Position numbers and translations under genes: made by a program. A stretch of DNA of 64,000 nt, taken from NCBI GenBank assembly GCA_045591925.1, contig JAZNTW010000066.1, forward strand, positions 1-64,000. Reading direction: 5' to 3'. This DNA comes from Firm-04 sp045591925. Its GTDB lineage: Bacteria > Bacillota > Clostridia > Oscillospirales > Ruminococcaceae. Positions 7,964-14,810 of the stretch are shown in pieces (within the stretch, counting starts at the first letter, position 1; each line of letters opens with the position of its first letter). Below the pieces are notes generated by a model that saw nothing but the letters and a program-made list of their open reading frames with translations, did no database searches and was not told where the DNA came from.

Positions 7964-8209
7964 TTATTCTATAGGTCTATATTCGGTAATATCCCTCAAA
8001 TATTTTTCCGGATCACCGTTGAGTATCAAGTCAGCGTATTCCAGCGGCGCATTATAAATCAGCCAGTCCAGTTCACTCCGCTGATACATATTATCCGCCA
8101 CCTCATTCTCCACCGCGGTACAGTCGATGGCGATCACTGTCCCGTCCATGAACTCCAGCTCCACACAGCCTGTATCCATATTGTACTCACATTTCCGAAT
8201 CTTTTTCAT
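7964..8209 (-). CDS. DUF6061-like small protein
   Basis: An 81-residue acidic protein (CEYNMDTGCVELEFMDGT, then NEVADNMYQRSELDWLIYN). I recognise it as a DUF6061-type accessory protein common in mobile elements of Clostridia; no biochemical role is known. GGGAGGG precedes the ATG, and the start overlaps the end of the upstream IS-split gene by 23 bases. Confidence 0.65.
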   Translation of the reverse strand: MKKIRKCEYNMDTGCVELEFMDGTVIAIDCTAVENEVADNMYQRSELDWLIYNAPLEYADLILNGDPEKYLRDITEYRPIE

Positions 8210-8524
8210 AAGTCCCTCCCAAACCTCGTTTCTTCGCCAGCTCCCGCGCCGCCTGTTTCCGTTCTTCCGTGTATGGTGCCGTCAGCCGGATACTGAACCG
8301 CTTTTTATCCACCATAAACGTCAGTCCGCCGAAATCATCATCGTCCGTCTGCCGGCACAGCTCCGGATACGCCGCCGCAAATTTTGTCAGCCGATTCTTC
8401 AGATCCGTGTTGTAAGTGAACACCCGTACCCACGGATTCTGAACTGACACCAAAAAGTTAGACAAAGAATAATAGAAAACATTGTGCAAAGCGATTAAGC
8501 GGCAGGCTTGGTCGCTTTGCTGCA

Positions 8525-9364
8525 TTATGCAGCGGTTGAGAGACGGTATTCAACAGGCGACATTCCATCAAGTTTCAGCTTGATTCGTTTCGTATTGTAC
8601 CATTCAATATATGTCTTGAGTTCTGCGATGAAATGTTCAACAGAGTCAAACTCCTGCAAATACAGAAGTTCTGTTTTCAACAGACTGAAGAAATTTTCAG
8701 CACAGGCATTGTCCAGACAGTTTCCTTTCCTCGACATACTCTGCCGAATGCCTTTGTCTTTCAACATTTTCTGGTAATGCTTATGCTGATACTGCCAGCC
8801 TTGATCTGAATGCAGAATCAATCCGGAACCGTCAGGAATTTTGGCAAATGCCTGTTCCAGCATATTTGTTACCTGCTTCAAGTTCGGATGATAGCTGAGA
8901 TCATATGCCACAACTTCACCGTTGAACAAATCAATGATCGGCGAAAGATAGAGCTTCGTTCCGAACAACGAAAACTCTGTCACATCAGTTGCCCACTTCC
9001 GGTTCGGTGCATCTGCTTTGAAATCACGTTCCAGAAGGTTCGGTGCAACTCGTCCAATTTCACCTCTGAACGAATTGTATTTCTTCATGCGCACACGGCA
9101 GAATATGCCCATTTTGCGCATCAAACGCTGCACGGTCTTGTGATTGATCTTATGCGTTTTTTGCAGTTCCTTCGTGATTCTGCGATAGCCGTAACGACCT
9201 TTGCTGTTGTTGTAAATCTGACGTATTTTCTCTTTGATCTCTGCATACTTGTCCGGCTTCGGATTCTCAAACTGCTTGCTGTAATAGTAGTAGGTGCTGC
9301 GAGGAATCCCGGCTATATCAATGAGTAGACCTACCTTGTGTTCATGCCTCAGCTCCCATATCAC
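8525..9364 (-). CDS. IS3-family transposase OrfB (DDE catalytic part)
   Basis: A 279-residue rve-type integrase core. The helix-rich N-terminus (HTH_21-like, about 30-95) precedes KWATDVTEFSLFGTKLYLSP (first Asp), LILHSDQGWQYQ (second Asp) and DNACAENFFSLLKTE (Glu). The start codon is GTG overlapping the orfA stop (GTGA). In this family OrfB is normally made as an OrfAB fusion by -1 frameshifting; the run GAAAAAG near the end of orfA is a plausible slip site. All three catalytic acids are present, so the element may be active. Confidence 0.92.
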   Translation of the reverse strand: MIWELRHEHKVGLLIDIAGIPRSTYYYYSKQFENPKPDKYAEIKEKIRQIYNNSKGRYGYRRITKELQKTHKINHKTVQRLMRKMGIFCRVRMKKYNSFRGEIGRVAPNLLERDFKADAPNRKWATDVTEFSLFGTKLYLSPIIDLFNGEVVAYDLSYHPNLKQVTNMLEQAFAKIPDGSGLILHSDQGWQYQHKHYQKMLKDKGIRQSMSRKGNCLDNACAENFFSLLKTELLYLQEFDSVEHFIAELKTYIEWYNTKRIKLKLDGMSPVEYRLSTAA

Positions 9365-9708
9365 TTGTGCTTTTTCTCTTGCCGTACCCTCTCGGCAACC
9401 AAGGCATTCAATTTTTTTAGGTATGCGTTCTCCGCACGAAGGCGTTGAACCTCTGCGATCAGATCCTCCTCGACTTTCTTTGCCAGCTTCGGCGATTGAC
9501 CCGTTGACTTTCGTCCTCTGCGCTCGATTCGCAGTCCGTCCGGACCTTCTTCAAGATAGATGCGTTCCCATCTTGCTACCATCTTGTGGTCTGAAATCTC
9601 AAATTGCCGTGCTGCTTCGCAATAACTTAGCTTTTCACGCCCCATCGTTTCTACAACTTTAATCTTGAACTCCGGCGTATACCGCTTATTTGGTTTCCCT
9701 TTTGGCAT
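9361..9708 (-). CDS. IS3-family transposase OrfA (HTH)
   Basis: A 115-residue DNA-binding subunit. The HTH covers about residues 10-60 (YTPEFKIKVVETM to SYCEAARQFEISDHKMVARW) and is followed by a leucine-zipper-like coiled coil, EEDLIAEVQRLRAENAYLKK, at the C-terminus. It recognises the IS ends and regulates transposition. The terminal A-rich run allows fusion to OrfB. Confidence 0.9.
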   Translation of the reverse strand: MPKGKPNKRYTPEFKIKVVETMGREKLSYCEAARQFEISDHKMVARWERIYLEEGPDGLRIERRGRKSTGQSPKLAKKVEEDLIAEVQRLRAENAYLKKLNALVAERVRQEKKHK

Positions 9709-10016
9709 TAAAATGCCCCCCTTTCGTTAGACTTTGATTCGGTATATCTCTATTATACCACATTGTCTAACAAAAGGGGAGCATTTCAATTCTGCTCGTC
9801 GAACGTGATCGTTGTCTCTTTCTGCTCCTTTTTCAGTCCGGTTCGCATAAACCCTCCGTTTTTCTTGATTTTTCACAGGTCAACACCTGCTTTTTTTGCA
9901 TTTTTCCCGATGGGAGAAGCCGGTCTGAGCAGGACTTCATTCCGGCATCCCCCAGAAGGAAATTTTTGATTTTTACAGGTCAAGACGTAATGCCGATTTT
10001 TACCGTAATCTGATCC

Positions 10017-10148
10017 GGTAAATGGTCATTTTGACCTCTTACCACCTACACCCGGTATCATATTTCATTTCACCGCAACGTGCCAACTTGGCACGTTGCG
10101 GTTGGAGTTCGGGAATCTCTCACCGATAATGGACATTTTGTCCGTTAC
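10017..10148. repeat. hairpin cluster A (GGTCATTTTGACC family)
   Basis: Three inverted repeats lie in a gene-free stretch. They are GGTAA-at-GGTCATTTTGACC-tc-TTACC at 10017-10043, a 31-bp near-perfect palindrome ACCGCAACGTGCCAA-c-TTGGCACGTTGCGGT at 10072-10102, and GGACATTTTGTCC with TAA/TTA arms at 10128-10148. The loop core CATTTTG is shared with cluster B at 11490-11658. Nothing else is seen in 9849-10166. Confidence 0.75.
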
Positions 10149-10166
10149 CAGTGCTACTCTCGTTCC

Positions 10167-11258
10167 TCAATGCCGTTCCTGCTGTCTGCGGTGATCGTGA
10201 CGGGTAAACAGATTCCGTAAATTCTTCGCATCAATAATGGAATCATACCACCGGACTTTCTCACGCAGTTCCGCATTTTCTCTTTCCAGTCCGGCACGAT
10301 CCAGTTTACCGAGAACCGATTTATACTGCACCAGTTCATCTTTCACAGCTTTCAGTTCTGCCTGTAATTCAGTAATCAGTTTTTTTGCCGCATCCAACGC
10401 CTTTTGAAGTTTCGATTCCTTCCTCTCCTGCACGATGTACTTTCTGACTGCCGTTTTCATGGATTCAAAATCCGTTTTCTCTACTGCAACCTTTGATGAC
10501 AGCGGAATCGGCTTCGCTTCGATCTGCTCCAAGTGCCGGAGACTGATCTCCTGCTTTTCAATTCGTGCTTTCTTCTTTTCAAATCCGGCGGTTTCCTTTG
10601 TATTCTTTTCAAAATTGAAGTCTGCCGGTGTAAGTGCCAACAGCTCGCCCTCACGGATACCGCACCAGTACAGCATTTCAAATGCGTAGTAGGATTGGGG
10701 CTTATCCATCATCACTTCTGCGAATTTCAGATATTCCTCTTTCGTCCAGAACAGCATTTCACGGTTTTTCTTCTTTCCCATGCTGCCAGCCTTCTTGCAG
10801 GGATTTTCTCGGAGGTTGTAATACTTGACTGCGTGGTTGAAGATGGCGCTGAGCTGATTGTGGATGGTTTTGAGATACACAGGAGACAGGGGATTGCCTT
10901 TTTCGTCCTTGTAGTTCATCAGCTCGTTTTGCCAAGTGATGATCTGCTGGGCGGTGATGCTGCTCATTTTCAGCTTGCCGAAATACGGAATGAGCTTTGT
11001 TCGGATGATATGCTCCTTGGTCGCCCAGGTGTTTTCCTTGATACGGGTCTGCATATCTGCGGTGTACTGTTCATAGAAGCTCGCAAATGTCATATCGAGG
11101 TCGGCACTTACCTTGTGGAGCTGTTCTCGTTCCCACGCCTGTGCTTCTCGTTTGGTTTTGAAGCCACGCTTCTGCGTTTGCTTCTTCTCACCCGTCCAGT
11201 CGGTGAAGCGGTAAACCGCACGCCATGTGTTGGTCTTTTCTTCCTTGTAAACTGCCAT
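10167..11258 (-). CDS. chimeric tyrosine integrase with mobilisation-protein tail
   Basis: A 363-residue frame from the ATG at 11258 (AAGGAAGT upstream). Residues 1-50 form an arm-binding domain, about 58-165 a SAM-like core-binding domain, and about 170-215 the start of the catalytic domain with the first arginine (CGIREGELLAL). After LTPADFNFEKN the sequence changes to KETAGFEKKKARIEKQEIS and a long coiled coil, which resembles the C-terminus of MobV/Pre-type plasmid mobilisation proteins. The H-x-x-R and Tyr of an integrase are missing, so it should not recombine DNA. An int-mob deletion fusion is the simplest explanation. Confidence 0.8.
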   Translation of the reverse strand: MAVYKEEKTNTWRAVYRFTDWTGEKKQTQKRGFKTKREAQAWEREQLHKVSADLDMTFASFYEQYTADMQTRIKENTWATKEHIIRTKLIPYFGKLKMSSITAQQIITWQNELMNYKDEKGNPLSPVYLKTIHNQLSAIFNHAVKYYNLRENPCKKAGSMGKKKNREMLFWTKEEYLKFAEVMMDKPQSYYAFEMLYWCGIREGELLALTPADFNFEKNTKETAGFEKKKARIEKQEISLRHLEQIEAKPIPLSSKVAVEKTDFESMKTAVRKYIVQERKESKLQKALDAAKKLITELQAELKAVKDELVQYKSVLGKLDRAGLERENAELREKVRWYDSIIDAKNLRNLFTRHDHRRQQERH

Positions 11259-11262
11259 ATTA

Positions 11263-11457
11263 TCACTTCCTTTTTTCTTTTTCGTAGCCGAACTTTTCAT
11301 TAAAGAATTTTCGGTTGACCCTGCCGGAGATCACCATATATCCTTTTGCTTTCAGCTCGGCGTTTAGGCTTCTCATAATCTTGTAAGCATGGGAGACGGA
11401 AATATCCAGCTCCTTTGCGACGTCCTCTGCTCTCATAAATGACTGCTTTTCTACCAT
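11263..11457 (-). CDS. HTH protein, probable excisionase/regulator
   Basis: A 64-residue protein that starts MVEKQSFMRAEDVAKELDIS; AAAGGAAA lies upstream of the ATG at 11457, which I prefer over an earlier ATG without a site. The HTH spans AEDVAKELDISVSHAYKIMR. Small HTH proteins immediately upstream of a tyrosine integrase are usually excisionases or element regulators. It is co-transcribed with the integrase from the minus promoter near 11889-11917. Confidence 0.65.
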   Translation of the reverse strand: MVEKQSFMRAEDVAKELDISVSHAYKIMRSLNAELKAKGYMVISGRVNRKFFNEKFGYEKEKRK

Positions 11458-11489
11458 AGGCAAAATTTCCTTTCTTTGGTTGTTGGCTT

Positions 11490-11658
11490 CAAGTTCCCAA
11501 GTTGGTAACTTGATTTTATTCCTCCACAAGTTCCCAGGTTGGTAACTTGTGGTTGGTGGTGGTCATTTTGACCACCACCACTTTGGCGGCTCTATCAAGT
11601 GGTCATTTTGTCCACTTGATTTTTCTTCCCCGCAGATGGTCAAAATGACCTGTTGCGG
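11490..11658. repeat. hairpin cluster B in the xis/int leader
   Basis: Five inverted repeats lie end to end. They are CAAGTT-n11-AACTTG (11490-11512), CCACAAGTT-n11-AACTTGTGG (11524-11552), TGGTGGTGGTCA-ttt-TGACCACCACCA (11554-11580), ATCAAGTGG-n9-CCACTTGAT followed by T-rich sequence (11594-11620), and CCGCA-gat-GGTCAAAATGACC-tgt-TGCGG (11630-11658). They share CATTTTG or CAAAATG cores with cluster A. They lie in the untranslated leader of the xis/int transcript and could act as attenuators, protein sites or remnants of a transfer origin. Confidence 0.75.
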
Positions 11659-11888
11659 TAAGGTGTCTTTTTCGGTAGATTTTTACTTGGCTAAAACCTC
11701 CTCTCACTTATTTGGAATTTCAGAGGGTCCTTTTTCAACCACCTTTGAAAATTTCTCAAAATATTTGATAAAAGTCTTCTCATTGTATTCGGAATTTCAA
11801 AGGGGTCAAAATCAACGGTCTCTGTAAAAATTCCTATGTAAATTATGTAAATTTTTGCGACTAAGCGGATTTGTTTAGTTTCATTATC

Positions 11889-11988
11889 ATTATACTAAAC
11901 ATTTATGTTTATGTCAAGAGGTTTGCAAAAAAATATTAAACAAATTTATTTATGCTATCTTGACAATCCTAAACAAATATGCTATACT
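11889..11988. promoter_or_regulatory. divergent promoters with XRE operator
   Basis: Plus strand: TTGACA at 11960-11965, a 17-bp spacer and TATACT at 11983-11988, driving the XRE gene. Minus strand: TTGACA (complement of 11912-11917), a 17-bp spacer and TATAAT (complement of 11889-11894), driving xis/int. The minus spacer is filled by the palindrome TAAACAT-tt-ATGTTTA (11896-11911). TAAACA half-sites recur in the plus spacer and at 11935-11945. This is the classic arrangement for autorepression by an XRE protein. Confidence 0.75.
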
Positions 11989-12024
11989 ATTGAAAAAGCA
12001 ATACATACGACAGGAGTTAATGTT

Positions 12025-12555
12025 ATGGCTATTGGCGAAAGAATCAGTTTTTTCCGCAATATGCGGGGTATGACACAAAAGTTTTTAGGTATGCAGGTAG
12101 GCTTCCCGGAGAAGTCTGCCGATGTTCGTCTTGCACAGTACGAAACAGGAACAAGAACTCCCAAAGCGGACTTGACCGCTGCATTGGCTGATACTCTTGA
12201 TGTTTCACCGCAGGCACTTGCTGTACCGGACATTGATTCCTATATCGGCCTGATGCACACGCTGTTTACCTTAGAGGACAGATATGGTCTTGAGGTCTGC
12301 GAAAGCGACGGCGAAGTGCATCTTCGTGTCAACGTATTCAAGGGCAAGGATGCTTCGCAGCTCCACGAAATGATGTGTGCTTGGCGACAGGCTGCCGCAA
12401 TGCTCAAAGCGGGTGAGATCACACAGGAAGAATACGACCGTTGGCGTTATCGCTATCCGGAGTTTGATACCAGCGGACATTGGCACAAGGTTACGCCTTC
12501 CCAGGGAATTAGTGATATGCTTGTAGAGGCTATCAAGGACAAAGTGAACGATTAA
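12025..12555 (+). CDS. XRE-family transcriptional regulator
   Basis: A 176-residue protein. An N-terminal HTH_XRE domain covers about residues 1-65 (GERISFFRNMRGMTQKFLG, then RLAQYETGTRTPKADLTAAL), and a C-terminal domain of unknown type covers about 75-176. The start is the ATG at 12025, with AGGAG 10 bases upstream. It very likely binds the TAAACA sites in the divergent promoter region and controls both its own operon and xis/int. The membrane nuclease-like gene follows after 10 bases. Confidence 0.85.
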   Translation: MAIGERISFFRNMRGMTQKFLGMQVGFPEKSADVRLAQYETGTRTPKADLTAALADTLDVSPQALAVPDIDSYIGLMHTLFTLEDRYGLEVCESDGEVHLRVNVFKGKDASQLHEMMCAWRQAAAMLKAGEITQEEYDRWRYRYPEFDTSGHWHKVTPSQGISDMLVEAIKDKVND

Positions 12556-12565
12556 GGAGCTTCGT

Positions 12566-13429
12566 ATGGATAAATTACAATATGATAGTTTTTATAAGTT
12601 CCTTGTTTCACTCGGTATAATTCTAATTACTTTGCCAATAGTTGCGCTTGTGTTTGTTGTAAATTGCGAACCTATTTTGATTAGTCAAAGTGAATTTGAT
12701 GTTCTATCAGAGTTTTCGCAGAATAGCGTTCAGCAGAAGGAGAGCGTTCTTAGTTTAATTGTTACTTGGTTACCGATATGTGCGCAAATTCTTATACCAA
12801 TTGGTGTAGGCTGTTTGCTATATGGTGGTATTAGGTGGCATTTAATTCAGCTACAATTGGATGATCAAGTAAAATCGGACACTATAATGAAGAAAATCAA
12901 CGCTCAAAATATGAATGCATCACAAATTGTGACAAAGGCCGCTGGCGAGGTCACAGATGCAGAATCTAATGAGGAAGCGGAAAATCCTCCGCAGCAGAAA
13001 TTTGCTATGGCTGGTGATAAAATCATTAAGTACATGCAGATTGAAGATCTATGCTATGCGTGGGCAGAACGAAAATATTCAAGAAAATATCATCTTAAGA
13101 AGCACGTCCGCATAGGAAATTGGGACTATGATTTTGTTGCAGTATCTAAGAAGAATGATTCTGATCTTTTATTTGAGGTAAAATACTGGAAGCAACTTCC
13201 TCCAACGCAAATAACCAGTAGCTTGCTTTACAAGATGTTTACAGCTGAGAAAAACTATGAGACCGAAACTCACCGAAACATCCAGAGTATAATTATTATT
13301 GTGACTCCCAAGCAGAACCTCGAAAAGATGCAGGAAAGACTGGCGAAAAGAATTGAAATTAGAAACATGGATTGTTCTGCAGAGATTCAATATTTGGCTG
13401 AAGAAGAGTTAACCCAATTTAAGAGCTAA
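12566..13429 (+). CDS. membrane-anchored PD-(D/E)XK-like protein
   Basis: A 287-residue protein. Two hydrophobic segments (about 11-35, VSLGIILITLPIVALVFVV, and about 58-85, IVTWLPICAQILIPIGVG) form a hairpin anchor. An acidic linker at about 125-145 follows, then a soluble domain. In that domain WDYDFVAV (Asp about 190) and DLLFEVKYWK (E203-V-K205) give the D...E-x-K pattern of restriction-endonuclease-fold proteins. AAGGAG precedes the ATG. I do not recognise a named family. A membrane-tethered nuclease under a phage-type repressor, on a defence island, suggests an anti-phage effector; this is inference. Confidence 0.6.
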   Translation: MDKLQYDSFYKFLVSLGIILITLPIVALVFVVNCEPILISQSEFDVLSEFSQNSVQQKESVLSLIVTWLPICAQILIPIGVGCLLYGGIRWHLIQLQLDDQVKSDTIMKKINAQNMNASQIVTKAAGEVTDAESNEEAENPPQQKFAMAGDKIIKYMQIEDLCYAWAERKYSRKYHLKKHVRIGNWDYDFVAVSKKNDSDLLFEVKYWKQLPPTQITSSLLYKMFTAEKNYETETHRNIQSIIIIVTPKQNLEKMQERLAKRIEIRNMDCSAEIQYLAEEELTQFKS

Positions 13430-13435
13430 ACAAAA

Positions 13436-13474
13436 AAAGAGCTAACTGACTTAATCAAAATCAGTTAGCTCTTT
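13436..13474 (+). terminator. terminator hairpin at right end of island
   Basis: A 14-bp stem AAAGAGCTAACTGA / TCAGTTAGCTCTTT follows the membrane protein gene. It is homologous to the hairpin at 1872-1910, but one base pair is changed on both sides of the stem (C-G to T-A), so pairing is kept. Confidence 0.8.
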
Positions 13475-13583
13475 ACTTATGAATAATGAAATTTTGTTGC
13501 CAAATCGTTGCCGGGGCTTCGCTAAAACACGACTTTTACGGCTCTACAGCCGGGAAAGCGGCTTTGCGAAATTATTCCCACTC
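13468..13583. repeat. island direct repeat, right copy (attR) overlapping guaA
   Basis: Matches 1904-2019 with two mismatches. It contains GTTGCCAAATCGTTGCC at 13496-13512 and ends inside the last codons of guaA (complement of 13572-13583), so guaA keeps its native C-terminus after integration. Confidence 0.85.
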
Positions 13584-14552
13584 AATCGTTGCGCAGGGCT
13601 TCGGCGTGAGGTCATAGAGCACGCGGTTGATATTTTCGACCTCTGCGGTAATACGCGCAGTAATATGCTGGAGCAGTGCAAACGGAACATCCTCAACCGT
13701 AGCGGTCATCGCGTCTGTCGTATTCACAGCGCGGATGATAACGGGGTATGCGTAGGTACGCTTGCCATCCTTCACGCCGACGGAGCAGAAATCCGGAACA
13801 GCGGTAAAATACTGCCAAACCTTGCCCTCAAGACCATTCTTTGCAAATTCTTCGCGCAGAATGGCGTCGCTTTCACGAACAGCCTCCAGACGGTCGCGCG
13901 TAATTGCGCCGAGGCAGCGAACACCGAGTCCGGGTCCCGGGAACGGCTGGCGGAATACCATATTATCCGGCAGACCGAGTGCCTTACCAACGATGCGAAC
14001 CTCATCCTTATACAGCAGCTTGACCGGCTCAACAAGCTCAAACTGCATATCCTCCGGCAGACCGCCGACATTGTGATGTGCCTTTACGCCGTCGCTTTCG
14101 AGGATATCCGGATAGATTGTACCTTGTGCGAGGAACTGGATGCCATCGAGCTTGCGTGCTTCTTCTTCAAACACACGAATAAACTCTGCGCCGATGATTT
14201 TGCGCTTACGCTCCGGCTCTGCAACATCTGCGAGCTTTTCGAGGAAGCGGTCAACAGCATCGACATAGACGAGGTTTGCGTGCATCTGATTGCGGAAAAC
14301 CTCCACAACCTGTTCCGGCTCGCCTTTACGCAGGAGTCCGTGGTTGACATGAACACAGACGAGCTGCTGTCCGATCGCTTTCACCAGCAGTGCAGCGACG
14401 ACAGAGCTATCGACGCCGCCGGATAGCGCCAACAATACTTTTTTATCACCGATTTGGGCGCGCAGTTCTTTGATCTGCTCGTCGATAAAGGCATTTGCAA
14501 GCGCCTCAGTTGTGATTCTCTCCATAGATTCAGGTCTAACATTGGAACTCAT
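13572..14552 (-). CDS. guaA: GMP synthase, ATP-pyrophosphatase subunit (no amidotransferase domain)
   Basis: A 326-residue protein that converts XMP to GMP using ammonia and ATP. The PP-loop LALSGGVDSSVVAALL lies at about residues 41-56. The C-terminal dimerisation domain is present and ends with the conserved CATIEWE. Standard GuaA is about 510 residues with an N-terminal glutamine amidotransferase domain; that domain is absent here and is not encoded just upstream. GGAGG precedes the ATG, so this start is real. The organism must carry a separate amidotransferase subunit, as in archaea, or use free ammonia. The 3' end is the integration site of the island. Confidence 0.88.
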   Translation of the reverse strand: MSSNVRPESMERITTEALANAFIDEQIKELRAQIGDKKVLLALSGGVDSSVVAALLVKAIGQQLVCVHVNHGLLRKGEPEQVVEVFRNQMHANLVYVDAVDRFLEKLADVAEPERKRKIIGAEFIRVFEEEARKLDGIQFLAQGTIYPDILESDGVKAHHNVGGLPEDMQFELVEPVKLLYKDEVRIVGKALGLPDNMVFRQPFPGPGLGVRCLGAITRDRLEAVRESDAILREEFAKNGLEGKVWQYFTAVPDFCSVGVKDGKRTYAYPVIIRAVNTTDAMTATVEDVPFALLQHITARITAEVENINRVLYDLTPKPCATIEWE

Positions 14553-14591
14553 AACACAAAACCTCCGTTAATCTATAATTTGGTATTTCCT

Positions 14592-14620
14592 ATTATAGCA
14601 CAAATTGATGAAAAACGCAA
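14592..14620 (-). promoter_or_regulatory. guaA promoter
   Basis: On the minus strand TTGCGT, a 17-bp spacer and TATAAT (complement of 14592-14597) lie about 40 bases before the ATG. Confidence 0.5.
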
Positions 14621-14770
14621 TGGGCAAATAGAATGAATATTTGTATACAAAAACGACCTGCTGTTTTGACTGTTATGAGGCGATTACAGATTTTTTTATC
14701 TTTCCCATGGTGTTTTCAACAATAATGCAGTATAGGCAGACAGCGTGCAAAAGACTCCGGATAAACCAAA

Positions 14771-14793
14771 CGCTCCGGCAATCAACCGGAGCG
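14771..14793 (-). terminator. terminator after nadA
   Basis: Stem CGCTCCGG / CCGGAGCG with a 7-base loop, just beyond the nadA stop, followed on the minus strand by a T-rich run. No gene is seen in 14640-14810. Confidence 0.7.
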
Positions 14794-14810
14794 CTTCGTC
14801 TGTTCAATCT

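Larger units (their letters stand above)
8440..9788 (-). mobile_element. IS3-family insertion sequence, 1349 bp
   Basis: Starts TGAACTGACACC and ends GCATTTCA, giving TG...CA ends. The imperfect inverted repeats share TGAA, CC and GTTAGACAA. A 4-bp direct duplication ATTC flanks it at 8436-8439 and 9789-9792. It encodes two overlapping frames, orfA and orfB, on the minus strand. Confidence 0.9.
8187..9848 (-). pseudogene. small mobile-element gene split by IS3-family insertion
   Basis: The 5' part starts at the ATG at 9848 (GGAGGG upstream) and reads MRTGLKKEQKETTITFDEQ up to the IS. The 3' part after the IS reads NPWVRVFTYNTDLKNRL and ends at 8187. Removing the IS (8440-9788) and one copy of the ATTC duplication restores one continuous frame of about 100 residues across D-E-Q-N-P. 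Such proteins are common beside DUF6061 genes in mobilisable elements; function unknown. A longer apparent frame at the 3' part begins inside the IS and is not the native start. Confidence 0.75.
2020..13583. mobile_element. genomic island integrated at the 3' end of guaA
   Basis: About 11.6 kb bounded by the two direct repeats. It carries a tyrosine integrase (chimeric), an excisionase-like HTH protein, an XRE regulator, a restriction-modification/defence block and an IS3-family element. guaA is a known integration target for tyrosine-recombinase islands. The restriction-modification block is visibly more AT-rich than the flanking housekeeping genes. Conjugation genes are absent apart from the tail of a mobilisation protein, so the island is probably no longer self-mobile. 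Confidence 0.8.

Noticed and set aside
8187..8525. 112-residue ORF as an intact gene
   Set aside because: Its N-terminal 30 codons come from the IS3 end; the native gene continues at 9793-9848.
11490..11658. CRISPR array in the hairpin-rich region
   Set aside because: The repeats are short, with variable arms and no regular spacers; no cas genes are near.
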